DNA of 64,000 nucleotides from Streptomyces sp. NBC_01428 (GTDB lineage Bacteria; Actinomycetota; Actinomycetes; Streptomycetales; Streptomycetaceae). Made by a program: the position numbers and the translations under genes. Positions 1-7,377 of the stretch are shown one piece after another (within the stretch, counting starts at the first letter, position 1; the number at the start of each line of letters is the position of its first letter). The stretch is from NCBI RefSeq assembly GCF_036231965.1, contig NZ_CP109499.1, positions 5,022,001-5,086,000 of the forward strand, written 5' to 3'. The notes under the pieces were generated by a model. The model searched no databases and was not told the DNA's origin. It saw only the letters and a list, made by a program, of their open reading frames with translations.

Positions 1-80
1 GTGGCCGCTCAGTCCCCTCAGGCCTCTCATTCACCGCAGGCCCCTCATTTACCCGAGTCCGCGCAGCCGGGTCCTTCCCC

Positions 81-488
81 TCAGTCGAGAACGGCCGTGG
101 CCTCGATCTCGACCAGGTGGTCGGGGACGTCCAGGGCCGCCACGCCGAACAGGCTGGCCGGCGGCACGGGAGCGGCTCCCAGCCTCGCGCAGGCCCGGGC
201 GATGCCCTCCAGGAGCAGCGGCATCTTGTCGGGGGTCCAGTCGACGACGTGGACGGTCAGTTTCACCACGTCGTCGAAACCGCCGCCCGCCGCGGCCAGC
301 GCGGTGGCGATGTTGACGTAGCACTGCTCGACCTGCGCGGCGAGGTCGCCCGCGCCGACGGTGACGCCCTCGGCGTCCCAGGCGACCTGCCCGGCGACGA
401 AGACGAGCCTCGATCCGGTCGCCACCGACACCTGCCGGTAGACGTCGATCTCGGGCAGCCCGGCGGGGTTCATCAGGGTGACGGCCAT
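81..488 (-). CDS. RidA family (YjgF/YER057c/UK114) protein
   Basis: A 135-residue protein of the size and pattern of the RidA/Rid fold: an N-terminal hydrophobic strand ending in FVAGQVAWD, a central helix with VEQCYVNIATALAAAGG, then DDVVKLTVHVVD and a C-terminal LVEIEATAVLD. Rid proteins hydrolyse reactive enamine/imine intermediates of amino-acid metabolism, usually as cytoplasmic trimers. The conserved Arg near the C-terminus that binds the substrate carboxylate in true RidA is not evident, so this is more likely another Rid subgroup of unknown substrate. The start is the ATG at 488, because upstream in-frame codons run through the divergent regulator's promoter. It is transcribed divergently from an HxlR regulator, which probably controls it. 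Confidence 0.85.
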   Translation of the reverse strand: MAVTLMNPAGLPEIDVYRQVSVATGSRLVFVAGQVAWDAEGVTVGAGDLAAQVEQCYVNIATALAAAGGGFDDVVKLTVHVVDWTPDKMPLLLEGIARACARLGAAPVPPASLFGVAALDVPDHLVEIEATAVLD

Positions 489-519
489 GGTGCGTTCCTG
501 CCTTCTCCGTGGTCTCTTG

Positions 520-536
520 TGGTTACTCGGGAACCA
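520..536. promoter_or_regulatory. Short inverted repeat between ridA-like and hxlR-like genes
   Basis: TGGTT and AACCA are separated by 7 nt in the 103-nt divergent intergenic region. HxlR proteins bind small dyads between divergent genes, so this is a possible operator. Five-bp arms are weak evidence. Confidence 0.3.
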
Positions 537-591
537 TAGGAGAGTGGCCGCTGACGTGGAAGAACGCACTTTTCGGTGACAGGGGAACCTC

Positions 592-975
592 ATGGTGACC
601 AAGCAGGTCAACGGCCTGTCCGAGGACGACGCGGATCTCAGGCGGGCGGATTCGCTGGCCCGGGAGATCTTCTCGGACGTCGCCAACAAGTGGGCGTTGC
701 TGATCATCGAGGCCCTGGGCGAGCGGACGCTCCGGTTCACCGTTCTGCGCGACGAGGTGGAGGGCGTCAGCCACAAGATGCTCACCCAGAACCTGCGCAT
801 GCTGGAGCGCAACGGCCTGGTCGACCGCCGCGTGCACCCCACCGTGCCGCCCCGGGTCGAGTACACCCTCACGGAATCGGGCCGCGCGCTGCGGGCGACG
901 GTCGACGCGATGTGCGACTGGACCCACCGCTACCTAGCCGACATCGAGACGGCCCGCCGACGCTTCGACGACTGA
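592..975 (+). CDS. HxlR-family winged-helix transcriptional regulator
   Basis: 127 residues with the HxlR signature: an N-terminal helix, then IFSDVANKWALLIIEALGERTLRF (helix before the winged helix), the recognition segment VSHKMLTQNLRMLERNGLVDR and the wing PPRVEYTLTESGRAL. HxlR proteins are MarR-like dimers that sense small electrophiles or metabolites and usually control the adjacent divergent gene, here the RidA-like protein. The ATG at 592 has a GGGGA ribosome-binding site 6 nt upstream. No Cys sits where the redox-sensing members have it, so the inducer cannot be guessed. Confidence 0.88.
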   Translation: MVTKQVNGLSEDDADLRRADSLAREIFSDVANKWALLIIEALGERTLRFTVLRDEVEGVSHKMLTQNLRMLERNGLVDRRVHPTVPPRVEYTLTESGRALRATVDAMCDWTHRYLADIETARRRFDD

Positions 976-993
976 GTGTTTCGACGACGACGT

Positions 994-1053
994 GCGGAGC
1001 ACTCGTCGAGCCGGCGGAGCACCCGTCCGGCTTGCGGAGCACCCGTCCGGCCT
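994..1053. repeat. Three tandem copies of a 20-bp repeat
   Basis: Units start at 994, 1014 and 1034, each beginning GCGGAGCAC and followed by a (C/T)CGTC(C/G)(A/G)G core. Copies 2 and 3 are nearly identical. They lie between the HxlR gene and the XRE gene. The core GCGGAG(C/T)AC also occurs in the 35-bp repeats at 7114-7218. Confidence 0.75.
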
Positions 1054-1087
1054 TCGGGGTACGCGTCGGCGTGTGGCGCCGGGACAC

Positions 1088-1115
1088 ACTTTTGCAAGCG
1101 GCTGCTTGCAAAAGT
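1088..1115. promoter_or_regulatory. Perfect 12-bp palindrome in front of the XRE gene
   Basis: ACTTTTGCAAGC and its exact reverse complement flank the spacer GGCT. The site is 26 nt upstream of the ATG of the XRE regulator, overlapping the expected core promoter. It is A/T-rich against the surrounding high G+C. A symmetric site here fits an autoregulatory operator. Confidence 0.6.
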
Positions 1116-1141
1116 TAGCGGAGATGCGGCATGGTGGAGCC

Positions 1142-1672
1142 ATGGCATCGCTCAACGTCGGCAATCTTGGTGAGTATCTGCGGGAACAGCGGCGCACCGC
1201 GCAGTTGTCCCTGCGGCAGCTCGCCGACGCCGCCGGGGTGTCCAATCCGTATCTGAGCCAGATCGAGCGCGGGCTGCGCAAGCCGAGCGCGGAGGTGCTC
1301 CAGCAGGTCGCGAAGGCCCTGCGGATCTCCGCCGAGACGCTGTACGTGCGGGCCGGGATCCTCGACGCCGAACGGGACCGGGACGAGGTGGAGACGCGTG
1401 CCGTCCTCCTCGCCGATCCCACGCTGAACGAGCGGCAGAAGCAGGTGCTGCTCCAGATCTACGAGTCCTTCCGCAAGGAGAACGGATTCGAGATCACGCC
1501 GGCGGACGAGACCGCTCACGTCACCGAGGTGCCCGGGACCGACGAGGACCCCGGCACCGGCGTGCCCGCGGCTCAGGACATACCGGGCGCCCAGCCTGCA
1601 CCGGACACCGCCGTCCGCGGCCCCCGCACGGCCGACGGCAACGATGCCGGTCCGCAGCAGAACGCCAGTTGA
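1142..1672 (+). CDS. XRE-family helix-turn-helix transcriptional regulator
   Basis: 176 residues. The N-terminal HTH_XRE domain (about residues 9-65) reads LGEYLREQRRTAQLSLRQLADAAGVSNPYLSQIERGLRKPSAEVLQQVAKAL, followed by a short helical segment to about residue 115 and a disordered Pro/Asp/Thr-rich tail. The ATG at 1142 is chosen because it directly precedes the domain; in-frame codons further up would run through the palindrome at 1088-1115. That palindrome suggests negative autoregulation. The gene is followed 61 nt downstream by the HbhA-like gene with which it may be co-transcribed. Target genes beyond itself are unknown. Confidence 0.85.
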   Translation: MASLNVGNLGEYLREQRRTAQLSLRQLADAAGVSNPYLSQIERGLRKPSAEVLQQVAKALRISAETLYVRAGILDAERDRDEVETRAVLLADPTLNERQKQVLLQIYESFRKENGFEITPADETAHVTEVPGTDEDPGTGVPAAQDIPGAQPAPDTAVRGPRTADGNDAGPQQNAS

Positions 1673-1733
1673 CCACCTGCGTGCGGACCACCAAAACCCT
1701 CAGCTGACAGCGATTCACGGGAGGACCACCGTC

Positions 1734-2324
1734 ATGGCCATCACCGACGACATCCGCAAGGCCGCCACCGACCCCACCCCGCTCTACTTCCTGGCCGGCA
1801 CCGCCGACCTCGCCGTGCAGCAGGCGAAGAAGGTCCCCGGCCTGGTGGAGCAGATCCGCACCGAGGCGCCGGCGCGCATCGACACGGTGAAGAACATCGA
1901 CCCGAACACCGTGCAGGAGAAGGCCTCCGCCCGCGCCAAGGAGGCGCAGGAGAACCTGCAGACGAAGGTGACGGAGTTCATCAACTCCCTCGACACCGAC
2001 CTGAAGAAGCTCGGTGAGTCCGCCCAGGACTTCGCCCTGCGCGGAGTCGGCGTCGCCGCCGAGTACGCCGTCAAGGCCCGGGAGACGTACGAGAAGGTCG
2101 CCGAGCACGGCGAGCTGACCGTGCGCACCTGGCGCGGTGAGGCCGCCGAGGAGATCGAGGACTTCGCGATCGCGGTGGAGCCGAACGCCGAGCCGGGCGA
2201 GATCAAGACCGAGCCCAAGCCGGTGGTCGTGGCCGACGCCACGCCCGCCAAGAAGGCTCCGGCGAAGAAGGCCCCCGCGGCCCGCAAGCCGGCCGCCAAG
2301 AAGACCACCCCGCCCGCCAAGTAG
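1734..2324 (+). CDS. HbhA/phasin-like helical protein with Lys-Ala-Pro tail
   Basis: 196 residues. The first ~145 are predicted almost wholly helical with heptad-like patterns (KKVPGLVEQIRTEAPARID and similar), and the C-terminal ~35 residues are AKKAPAKKAPAARKPAAKK-type basic repeats. This two-part design is that of the mycobacterial heparin-binding haemagglutinin HbhA and its actinomycete relatives, which associate with membrane or intracellular lipid. The role in Streptomyces is not established. A GGAGG-type site (cgggaggacc) precedes the ATG. It sits in the same direction as the XRE regulator and the DUF2516 protein. Confidence 0.75.
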   Translation: MAITDDIRKAATDPTPLYFLAGTADLAVQQAKKVPGLVEQIRTEAPARIDTVKNIDPNTVQEKASARAKEAQENLQTKVTEFINSLDTDLKKLGESAQDFALRGVGVAAEYAVKARETYEKVAEHGELTVRTWRGEAAEEIEDFAIAVEPNAEPGEIKTEPKPVVVADATPAKKAPAKKAPAARKPAAKKTTPPAK

Positions 2325-2430
2325 GCGAGTGGTGTCCGTGCCCGGCACGTCCTCGGACGGGCCGGGCACTCTCGGACTTACCGGCCCGTTCTCCGGGTAC
2401 GGTTTGCCACACGACGACTAGACCCGGGCG

Positions 2431-2778
2431 GTGGGCATTGTGCTGATGACGGCATTCGGCGGCCTCATGTGGCTGATCTTCACAGCCATGCTGGTGCTCG
2501 CCGTGGTGGCGCTGGTGATGGCCGCGGTCGCCCGCGACGACGCCTACCGCGCCGCGGAGAAGCAGAACAAGATGTTCTGGCTGATCATCCTCGGCGTCAC
2601 GGTCGCCGTGAACCTTCTGGTTCCCATGCTGTTCCTGCAGATCGCGGGCCTGATCGCCACGATCGTCTTCTTCGTCGACGTCCGTCCCGCGCTGCGCCAG
2701 GTCTCCGGAGGAGGCCGCGGCCGCCGCGGCGGAAGCAGCAGCGACGGCCCGTACGGCCCCTACAACGGCGGACGCTAG
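2431..2778 (+). CDS. DUF2516 family membrane protein
   Basis: 115 residues with two hydrophobic segments (about 10-32 and 48-82: LMWLIFTAMLVLAVVALVMA and FWLIILGVTVAVNLLVPMLF) separated by a charged stretch DDAYRAAEKQNK, then a short Gly/Arg/Ser-rich tail. Size and layout match the actinobacterial DUF2516 family of unknown function. The start is GTG 2431; an ATG five codons on (2446) is an alternative. A strong bidirectional terminator follows. Confidence 0.75.
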   Translation: MGIVLMTAFGGLMWLIFTAMLVLAVVALVMAAVARDDAYRAAEKQNKMFWLIILGVTVAVNLLVPMLFLQIAGLIATIVFFVDVRPALRQVSGGGRGRRGGSSSDGPYGPYNGGR

Positions 2779-2808
2779 AGCGCACTGCTCACTTCTCACT
2801 GCCGATGC

Positions 2809-2859
2809 CACTGCCCCCTGCCCTGCCGCCGGACACCGGCGGCAGGGCAGGGGGCAGTG
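2809..2859. terminator. Long bidirectional terminator hairpin
   Basis: A perfect 24-bp stem (2809-2832 with 2836-2859) around the loop ACA lies between the convergent DUF2516 gene and the PP2C gene. There is no T-run, which is common for Streptomyces terminators. Confidence 0.85.
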
Positions 2860-2927
2860 TGGCTGTATTCCCCGTGTCGCCGCGCGGCGCGTTCCGGCTG
2901 CGGCTACGGCTTTCGCTGCGGCTGGGG

Positions 2928-4259
2928 CTACGGCTTCCGGTCGAGCAGCAGGACGGCCACGTCGTCCGCCAGCTCCCCGCCGTTGAGTTCGCGAACCTCG
3001 CTCACCGCGGCGCGCAGCAGCTCCTCGCCCTCCAGGCCCTGGGCGAGCTGGCGGCGGACCATGTCCACCATGCCGTCCTGGCCCAGGCGTTCGTTGCCGA
3101 CGCCGGTGTGGCCCTCGATCAGACCGTCGGTGTAGAGCATCAGGCTCCACGCGGCACCCAGTTCCACCTGCATGCGCGGCCAGCGGGCGTTGGGCAGCAG
3201 GCCGAGCGCGGGGCCGTTGTTCTCGTACGGCAGCAGCTCCGCGGGCCGGCCCGGGCGGGCGATCAGCGGCGACGGGTGACCGGCCAGGCAGAGCCCGGCA
3301 CGGCGGCCGTCCGGCGCGATGTCCACCGTGCACAGCGTCGCGAAGATCTCGTCGCTCTCCCGCTCGTGCTCCAGGACCTGCTGGAGCGTCGAGAGCAGTT
3401 CGTCACCGCACAGCCCCGCGAAGGTCAGCGCGCGCCAGGCGATGCGCAGTTCCACGCCGAGCGCCGCCTCGTCGGGCCCGTGCCCGCAGACGTCGCCGAT
3501 CATGGCGTGCACCGTGCCGTCGGCCGTGCGCACCGTGTCGTAGAAGTCGCCGCCGAGCAGGGCGCGGGAACGGCCCGGGCGGTAGCGGGCGGCGAACCGC
3601 AGCGAGGAGCCCTCCAGCAGCGGAGTCGGCAGCAGGCCGCGCTCCAGCCGGGCGTTCTCCTGGGCGCGCAGCCGCGACTCGGTGAGCCGTCGCTCCGCTT
3701 TGTCGGAACGTTTCCGCTCCACCGCGTACCGGATCGCGCGGCTCAGCAGCCGGCTGTCCAGCTCGTCACGGAAGAGGTAGTCCTGCGCGCCGACCCGGAC
3801 GGCCTCCGCGCCGGTCTCGGTGTCGCCGGACGCGGTGAGCGCGAGGACGGCGTGCCGGGGCGCGAGCTCCAGGACGTGCTTGAGGGTCGCCAGCTCGTCC
3901 GCGACGTCCGTGGCGCGTCCCGGGGCGGGCAGCGCCAGGTCGAGCAGGATGCAGTGGACGTCATGCGTGAGCAGCCGCTCGGCCTCGGTGAGGTTGCGGG
4001 CGGTGCGGATCCGGATCGGCCGGCCGGCCGCGTCGAGCATTTCGGGCACGCCGAGGGCACCCGCCGGGTCGTCCTCGATGACCAGGAGGGTCAGGTTGGT
4101 GGTGCTGTCGACCGGGGTCGTGGCGGCACGGGGCGCCGGTGCTGTCCCGGCGAGGCCGCCGGTTGTGTCTCCGGATGGGCCGCCGGGTGAGAACACGGCT
4201 TGAGCCTGACCACTTTCCACGGCCGGGATCGCTCTCTGCCGCGGTACGGGTACGGGCAT
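2928..4259 (-). CDS. Response-regulator receiver / PP2C (SpoIIE-type) phosphatase
   Basis: 443 residues. Residues ~55-185 are a receiver domain (LLVIEDD acidic pair, phospho-acceptor Asp about residue 107 in LLDLALP, LTASG, then AQDYLFRDEL in place of the usual Lys-Pro motif). A coiled linker (~190-225) leads to a SpoIIE/PP2C domain with GGDFYD, GDVCGHGPDEA and a C-terminal LADDVAVLLLDR. Such proteins dephosphorylate anti-sigma-factor antagonists in partner-switching pathways in response to two-component signals. The ATG at 4259 is chosen, with GGAAGG upstream; the frame stays open further up but into non-coding composition. No cognate anti-sigma gene is adjacent. Confidence 0.88.
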   Translation of the reverse strand: MPVPVPRQRAIPAVESGQAQAVFSPGGPSGDTTGGLAGTAPAPRAATTPVDSTTNLTLLVIEDDPAGALGVPEMLDAAGRPIRIRTARNLTEAERLLTHDVHCILLDLALPAPGRATDVADELATLKHVLELAPRHAVLALTASGDTETGAEAVRVGAQDYLFRDELDSRLLSRAIRYAVERKRSDKAERRLTESRLRAQENARLERGLLPTPLLEGSSLRFAARYRPGRSRALLGGDFYDTVRTADGTVHAMIGDVCGHGPDEAALGVELRIAWRALTFAGLCGDELLSTLQQVLEHERESDEIFATLCTVDIAPDGRRAGLCLAGHPSPLIARPGRPAELLPYENNGPALGLLPNARWPRMQVELGAAWSLMLYTDGLIEGHTGVGNERLGQDGMVDMVRRQLAQGLEGEELLRAAVSEVRELNGGELADDVAVLLLDRKP

Positions 4260-4860
4260 CGTCTGGGTTCCTTCCCTCCCCCCGAGGGCGTGGTGGGGCG
4301 AAGGACCTCGACCCACCGACGGGGACCATAGCGCCCGTCGGTGCCGCAACGGAATGGCGTACGGCACGGCGCAGGGCAAAGGGCCACCGTCATATGCCGC
4401 ATCCCGTACCGCATTTGGACAGGACGCTCTCCCGCCAGGAATGACGAAGGTCACGTCCTCGGGGACAGGGATCGGGCGCAACGGTGCGGTGGGTCACGTG
4501 CGGTGGGTCACTGGCGATGGGCGCGCTGACGGGCGGGCGTGACGGGCCGTGTGCACGGCGACCGCGCGTCGGCCGACACCAGGTGCGCACCTCGCGTACG
4601 GACCCCGCGTACGGACCTCGGGTGCGGCAGCTCACGTGCCCTGCGTCACGCACACTGCGCCCAGCCGCCCAGCCGCCCAGCCGCCCAGCCGCCCAGCCGC
4701 CCAGCCGCCCAGCCGCCCAGCCGCCCAGCCGCCCAGCCGCCCAGCCGCCGAAGCCCCGAGGCCGCGTCGTGCAAGGCGCGTCCAGCCGCGTCGCCCACGC
4801 CGTTCCCCGCCGCGTCAGGCGAGGACCGCCCCGCCGGGCGCCCGAGGCCGCGGCGCCGCC
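4260..4860. other. 600-nt intergenic region carrying a minisatellite
   Basis: No supported gene. It holds the presumed promoter of the PP2C gene (right of 4260) and the 8-bp repeat array at 4661-4748 just beyond the 3' end of the NlpC/P60 gene. Open frames here are translations of the repeat. Confidence 0.6.
4661..4748. repeat. Eleven perfect tandem copies of an 8-bp repeat
   Basis: The unit CCAGCCGC is repeated 11 times without interruption. It lies about 110 nt downstream of the stop codon of the NlpC/P60 gene (transcribed leftward). An 8-bp unit shifts reading frame with each copy, so it is unlikely to be coding. Confidence 0.9.
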
Positions 4861-5970
4861 CTACGCGTCCGGTCGTACGACGCCCAGGATCTGCATCGAA
4901 CCGGCCCCCGTGATCGTCACGTTCCGGCCGGGCCGGGGGGCGTGCACGATGGCGCCGTCGCCGATGTACATCCCGACGTGGCTGGCGTCGTCGAAGTAGA
5001 TGACGAGGTCGCCGGGGCGCATGTCCTGGACCGCGACGTGCTTGAGCTGCTTCCACTGCTCCTGCGAGGTGCGCGGGATGGGGTGGCCGGCGCTGGCCCA
5101 GGCCTGCGAGGTGAGGCCCGAGCAGTCGAACGAGCCCGGCCCCTCGGCGCCCCACACATACGGCTTGCCGATCTGGTCCGTCGCGTACTTCACGGCCTTC
5201 CTGCCCTCCGCGGACGCCTTGCTCTTGATGTCCGCGAGGACGCCGGAGCCGAGCCAGACCGACTGCGCCTGGTACGCGGCCTGTTCCTCCAGCTTCGCCA
5301 GCCGCTCCTTCTCCTTCTTCTCCAGCTGGGACTCCAGCTGCTCGGCGGCGGCGATCCGCTTGGTGATCTTCTTCTTGGCCTCGGCCCTGGCCTCGCGGTT
5401 GGCCTCCAGCTTCTTCCACTGCGCCGAGGCGTCCTTCTCGTACTGCTTCAGGTCCTGCTGGGTGCGCGCCATCTCGTCCAGCAGGCCCTTGGTCGCGTGC
5501 TCGCCCGCCCGCACGCGGCCCGCGCCGTCGAGGAAGCCCTGCGGGTTGTCGCTCAGCCACAGCCGGGCCTCGGGCGGCAGGCTGCCGCCGCGGTACTGCG
5601 CGCGGGCCGCGGCGCCCGCGCGGTCCTTCAACTCGTCCAGCTTCGCCTGGCCCTTGACGATCTCCCGGGCCAGGTCGACGATCTCGGCCGACTGCTTCTC
5701 GGTCTTCTCCTCCGCCGCGTTGTACGCGTCGGTGGCGACGGCGGCGTCGTGGTAGAGCTCGTCGAGCTTCAGGCGGACCGCCTCGAGTTCCTTGGTGCTC
5801 ACCGGCTTCGGTGTCGCCGTCGGAGTCGGTGGGGCGGCCGGGGTGCCGGTGGTCGTCGGTTTCGGTGCCGGGCTCGCGTACGCCACTCCTGGTGTCGCCA
5901 GGACCGCGCAGGCACACGCGCAGGCCAGGAACAGTGTCGCCGTGGTCAGGCTCCGCTTGCCGGATCCCAT
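4861..5970 (-). CDS. Secreted NlpC/P60 peptidoglycan hydrolase with coiled coil
   Basis: 369 residues. A signal peptide (TATLFLACACACAVLATPGVAYA) is followed by a Thr/Pro-rich linker, a long coiled coil (~60-245) and an NlpC/P60 domain (~255-369). The catalytic Cys is in SFDCSGLTSQAW, the His in DASHVGMYIGDG, and the third polar residue is His in AIVHAPRPG. These D,L-endopeptidases cut peptide stems of peptidoglycan outside the membrane; the coiled coil resembles RipC-type autoinhibited hydrolases. A close paralogue sharing the C-terminal GVVRPDA lies at 53121-54167. No ydaO-type riboswitch was recognised upstream. Confidence 0.9.
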   Translation of the reverse strand: MGSGKRSLTTATLFLACACACAVLATPGVAYASPAPKPTTTGTPAAPPTPTATPKPVSTKELEAVRLKLDELYHDAAVATDAYNAAEEKTEKQSAEIVDLAREIVKGQAKLDELKDRAGAAARAQYRGGSLPPEARLWLSDNPQGFLDGAGRVRAGEHATKGLLDEMARTQQDLKQYEKDASAQWKKLEANREARAEAKKKITKRIAAAEQLESQLEKKEKERLAKLEEQAAYQAQSVWLGSGVLADIKSKASAEGRKAVKYATDQIGKPYVWGAEGPGSFDCSGLTSQAWASAGHPIPRTSQEQWKQLKHVAVQDMRPGDLVIYFDDASHVGMYIGDGAIVHAPRPGRNVTITGAGSMQILGVVRPDA

Positions 5971-6177
5971 TGCTCCGCCCCCTACCTGATTTACCGTCAG
6001 TAACTTCCGGACGCCTCGGGGATCGTGCCATGTCGGCGCGCAATGCGACAGAGCCGGGCAAGAACTCCCTTCCCACCAGCCCCGCCCGGCATGACGGTCT
6101 CGTCCCCCGGCCTGTGTGACGTGCGACTCATCGAGATCGTTCCCGCCCGCTCGCGGACGGAGTGGTTCCGCCGTGCG

Positions 6178-7026
6178 TCAGAACCGCGGCGCCAACGCCT
6201 CCCAGCGGACCGTCACTTCGCCCTGGCGCCGGCGCGCGATCCCGTCCGCGAGCGGCCAGTCGGCCGACAGGTCGCGGACCGCGCGTATCCAGCGCTGCCG
6301 GGCGCCGTACGACGCGTACGGTGCGGCGGCCGCCCAGGCGCGGTCGAAGTCGCGCAGGAAGGCGTGCACGGGCTCGCCCGGGACATTGCGGTGGATGAGG
6401 GCCTTGGGCAGCCGCTCGGCCAGGTCGGACGGACGGTCGAGCGAGCCGAGCCGGGTGGCGAACGTGACCGTGCGCGGGCCCTCCGGGCCGAGGGCGACCC
6501 AGACGTGCCGGCGGCCGATCTCGTCACAGGTGCCCTCGACGAGCAGTCCGCCCCGCGAACCCTCTGCGGCCGGCGCGAGCCGCGCGCACAGCCGCCGCCA
6601 GACCTCGGCGACCTGCTCCTCGTCGTACTGGCGGAGCACGTTCGCCGCGCGGATCAGGGACGGACGGCCCGGCACCGGGACCTCGAAGCCGCCGTGCCGG
6701 AAGGTGAGGCCCTCGCGCTCGTACGGCAGGGCGGCGGCGACGCGGGCCGGCTCGATCTCGACGCCGAACACCCGGGTGCGGGGGGCGGCGGTGCGCAGTC
6801 GGGTCAGCAGCTCGACCGCGGTCCACGGAGCCGCTCCGTAGCCCAGGTCGACCGCGACGGGGTCCGGGGACCTGCGGAGCTCGGCGCCGTGCGTCGCGGC
6901 GATCCAGCGGTCCATGCGCCGCAGTCGGTTGGGGTTCGTCGTCCCGCGCGTCACCGTGCCCACGACAGGGGTCGCCGCGCTCGAACGAAGCCGAGCGAGG
7001 TGAGGGGACGTTGCGCGGGTTGCCAT
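6178..7026 (-). CDS. Class I SAM-dependent methyltransferase-like protein
   Basis: 282 residues. Motif I reads VAVDLGYGAAPWTAVELLTRL (about residues 58-78), followed by a second strand ending in the acidic VFGVEIEP, the usual contact to the SAM ribose, and a region resembling motif IV (SLIRAANVLRQYDEEQ). The remainder is of unknown specificity. The start is ATG 7026; a TACTCT hexamer ends 7 nt before it, so the mRNA is probably leaderless. It is divergent from mshA across a repeat-containing spacer. Substrate unknown. Confidence 0.7.
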   Translation of the reverse strand: MATRATSPHLARLRSSAATPVVGTVTRGTTNPNRLRRMDRWIAATHGAELRRSPDPVAVDLGYGAAPWTAVELLTRLRTAAPRTRVFGVEIEPARVAAALPYEREGLTFRHGGFEVPVPGRPSLIRAANVLRQYDEEQVAEVWRRLCARLAPAAEGSRGGLLVEGTCDEIGRRHVWVALGPEGPRTVTFATRLGSLDRPSDLAERLPKALIHRNVPGEPVHAFLRDFDRAWAAAAPYASYGARQRWIRAVRDLSADWPLADGIARRRQGEVTVRWEALAPRF

Positions 7027-7033
7027 GCGTACG

Positions 7034-7039
7034 AGAGTA
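7034..7039 (-). promoter_or_regulatory. -10 element of methyltransferase gene (leaderless)
   Basis: TACTCT on the minus strand, 7 nt before the ATG at 7026, placing transcription initiation at or next to the start codon. No Shine-Dalgarno sequence is present. Confidence 0.5.
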
Positions 7040-7113
7040 GGCGGCTCCGACGAGGGCCGTTCCGGCCTGTGGACAACCTCCGGCGGCCCCCCACAGCCCT
7101 GTGGACAACCGCA

Positions 7114-7218
7114 CACGCCCGTGTGCTCGCGCCCTGCGGAGTACCGCGCACGCCCGTGTGCTCGCGCCCTGCGGAGTACCGCGCACGCCCGTGTGCCCGC
7201 GCCCTGCGGAGTACCGCG
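7114..7218. repeat. Three tandem copies of a 35-bp repeat
   Basis: Units begin at 7114, 7149 and 7184 with CACGCCCGTGTG and end in CTGCGGAGTACCGCG. Copies 1 and 2 are identical and copy 3 has a single T-to-C change. The array lies in the divergent spacer about 160 nt upstream of mshA. Confidence 0.9.
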
Positions 7219-7377
7219 CGGGCAGCGGGGCAGACGCACTCTCGGATCGAACGGTTGAGCGACCGGCGGTAATGATTCGGCAAAGCGGAAATGGAGCGGA
7301 GGCCTCCGGCGTTCCCCCTGCTGGAGGGCGCCCTGTGTCCTCCGACCGGCATGCCCGCAGCGAGGAGGAAACGCCAC

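Larger units (their letters stand above)
7027..7377. other. 350-nt divergent spacer between methyltransferase and mshA
   Basis: No gene seen. It contains the methyltransferase -10 at 7034-7039, two GTGGACAACC boxes (about 7070 and 7101), the three 35-bp repeats at 7114-7218 and the mshA leader with the ribosome-binding site GAGGAGGAA at 7361-7369. Confidence 0.6.

Noticed and set aside
1..321. Open frame at the left edge on the plus strand
   Set aside because: It reads antisense through the RidA-like gene and has no ribosome-binding site; 1-80 shows no supported feature.
4661..4748. Possible CRISPR array
   Set aside because: Contiguous 8-bp units without spacers and no cas genes.
4549..6003. 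Long plus-strand frame across the 8-bp repeat and the NlpC/P60 gene
   Set aside because: It is produced by the repeat and the antisense of a well-supported secreted hydrolase.
5971..6177. c-di-AMP (ydaO-type) riboswitch in front of the NlpC/P60 gene
   Set aside because: Such riboswitches control some actinobacterial cell-wall hydrolase genes, but none of the conserved loops I know could be found in this leader.
7114..7218. Possible CRISPR array
   Set aside because: Direct 35-bp tandem copies with no unique spacers between them.
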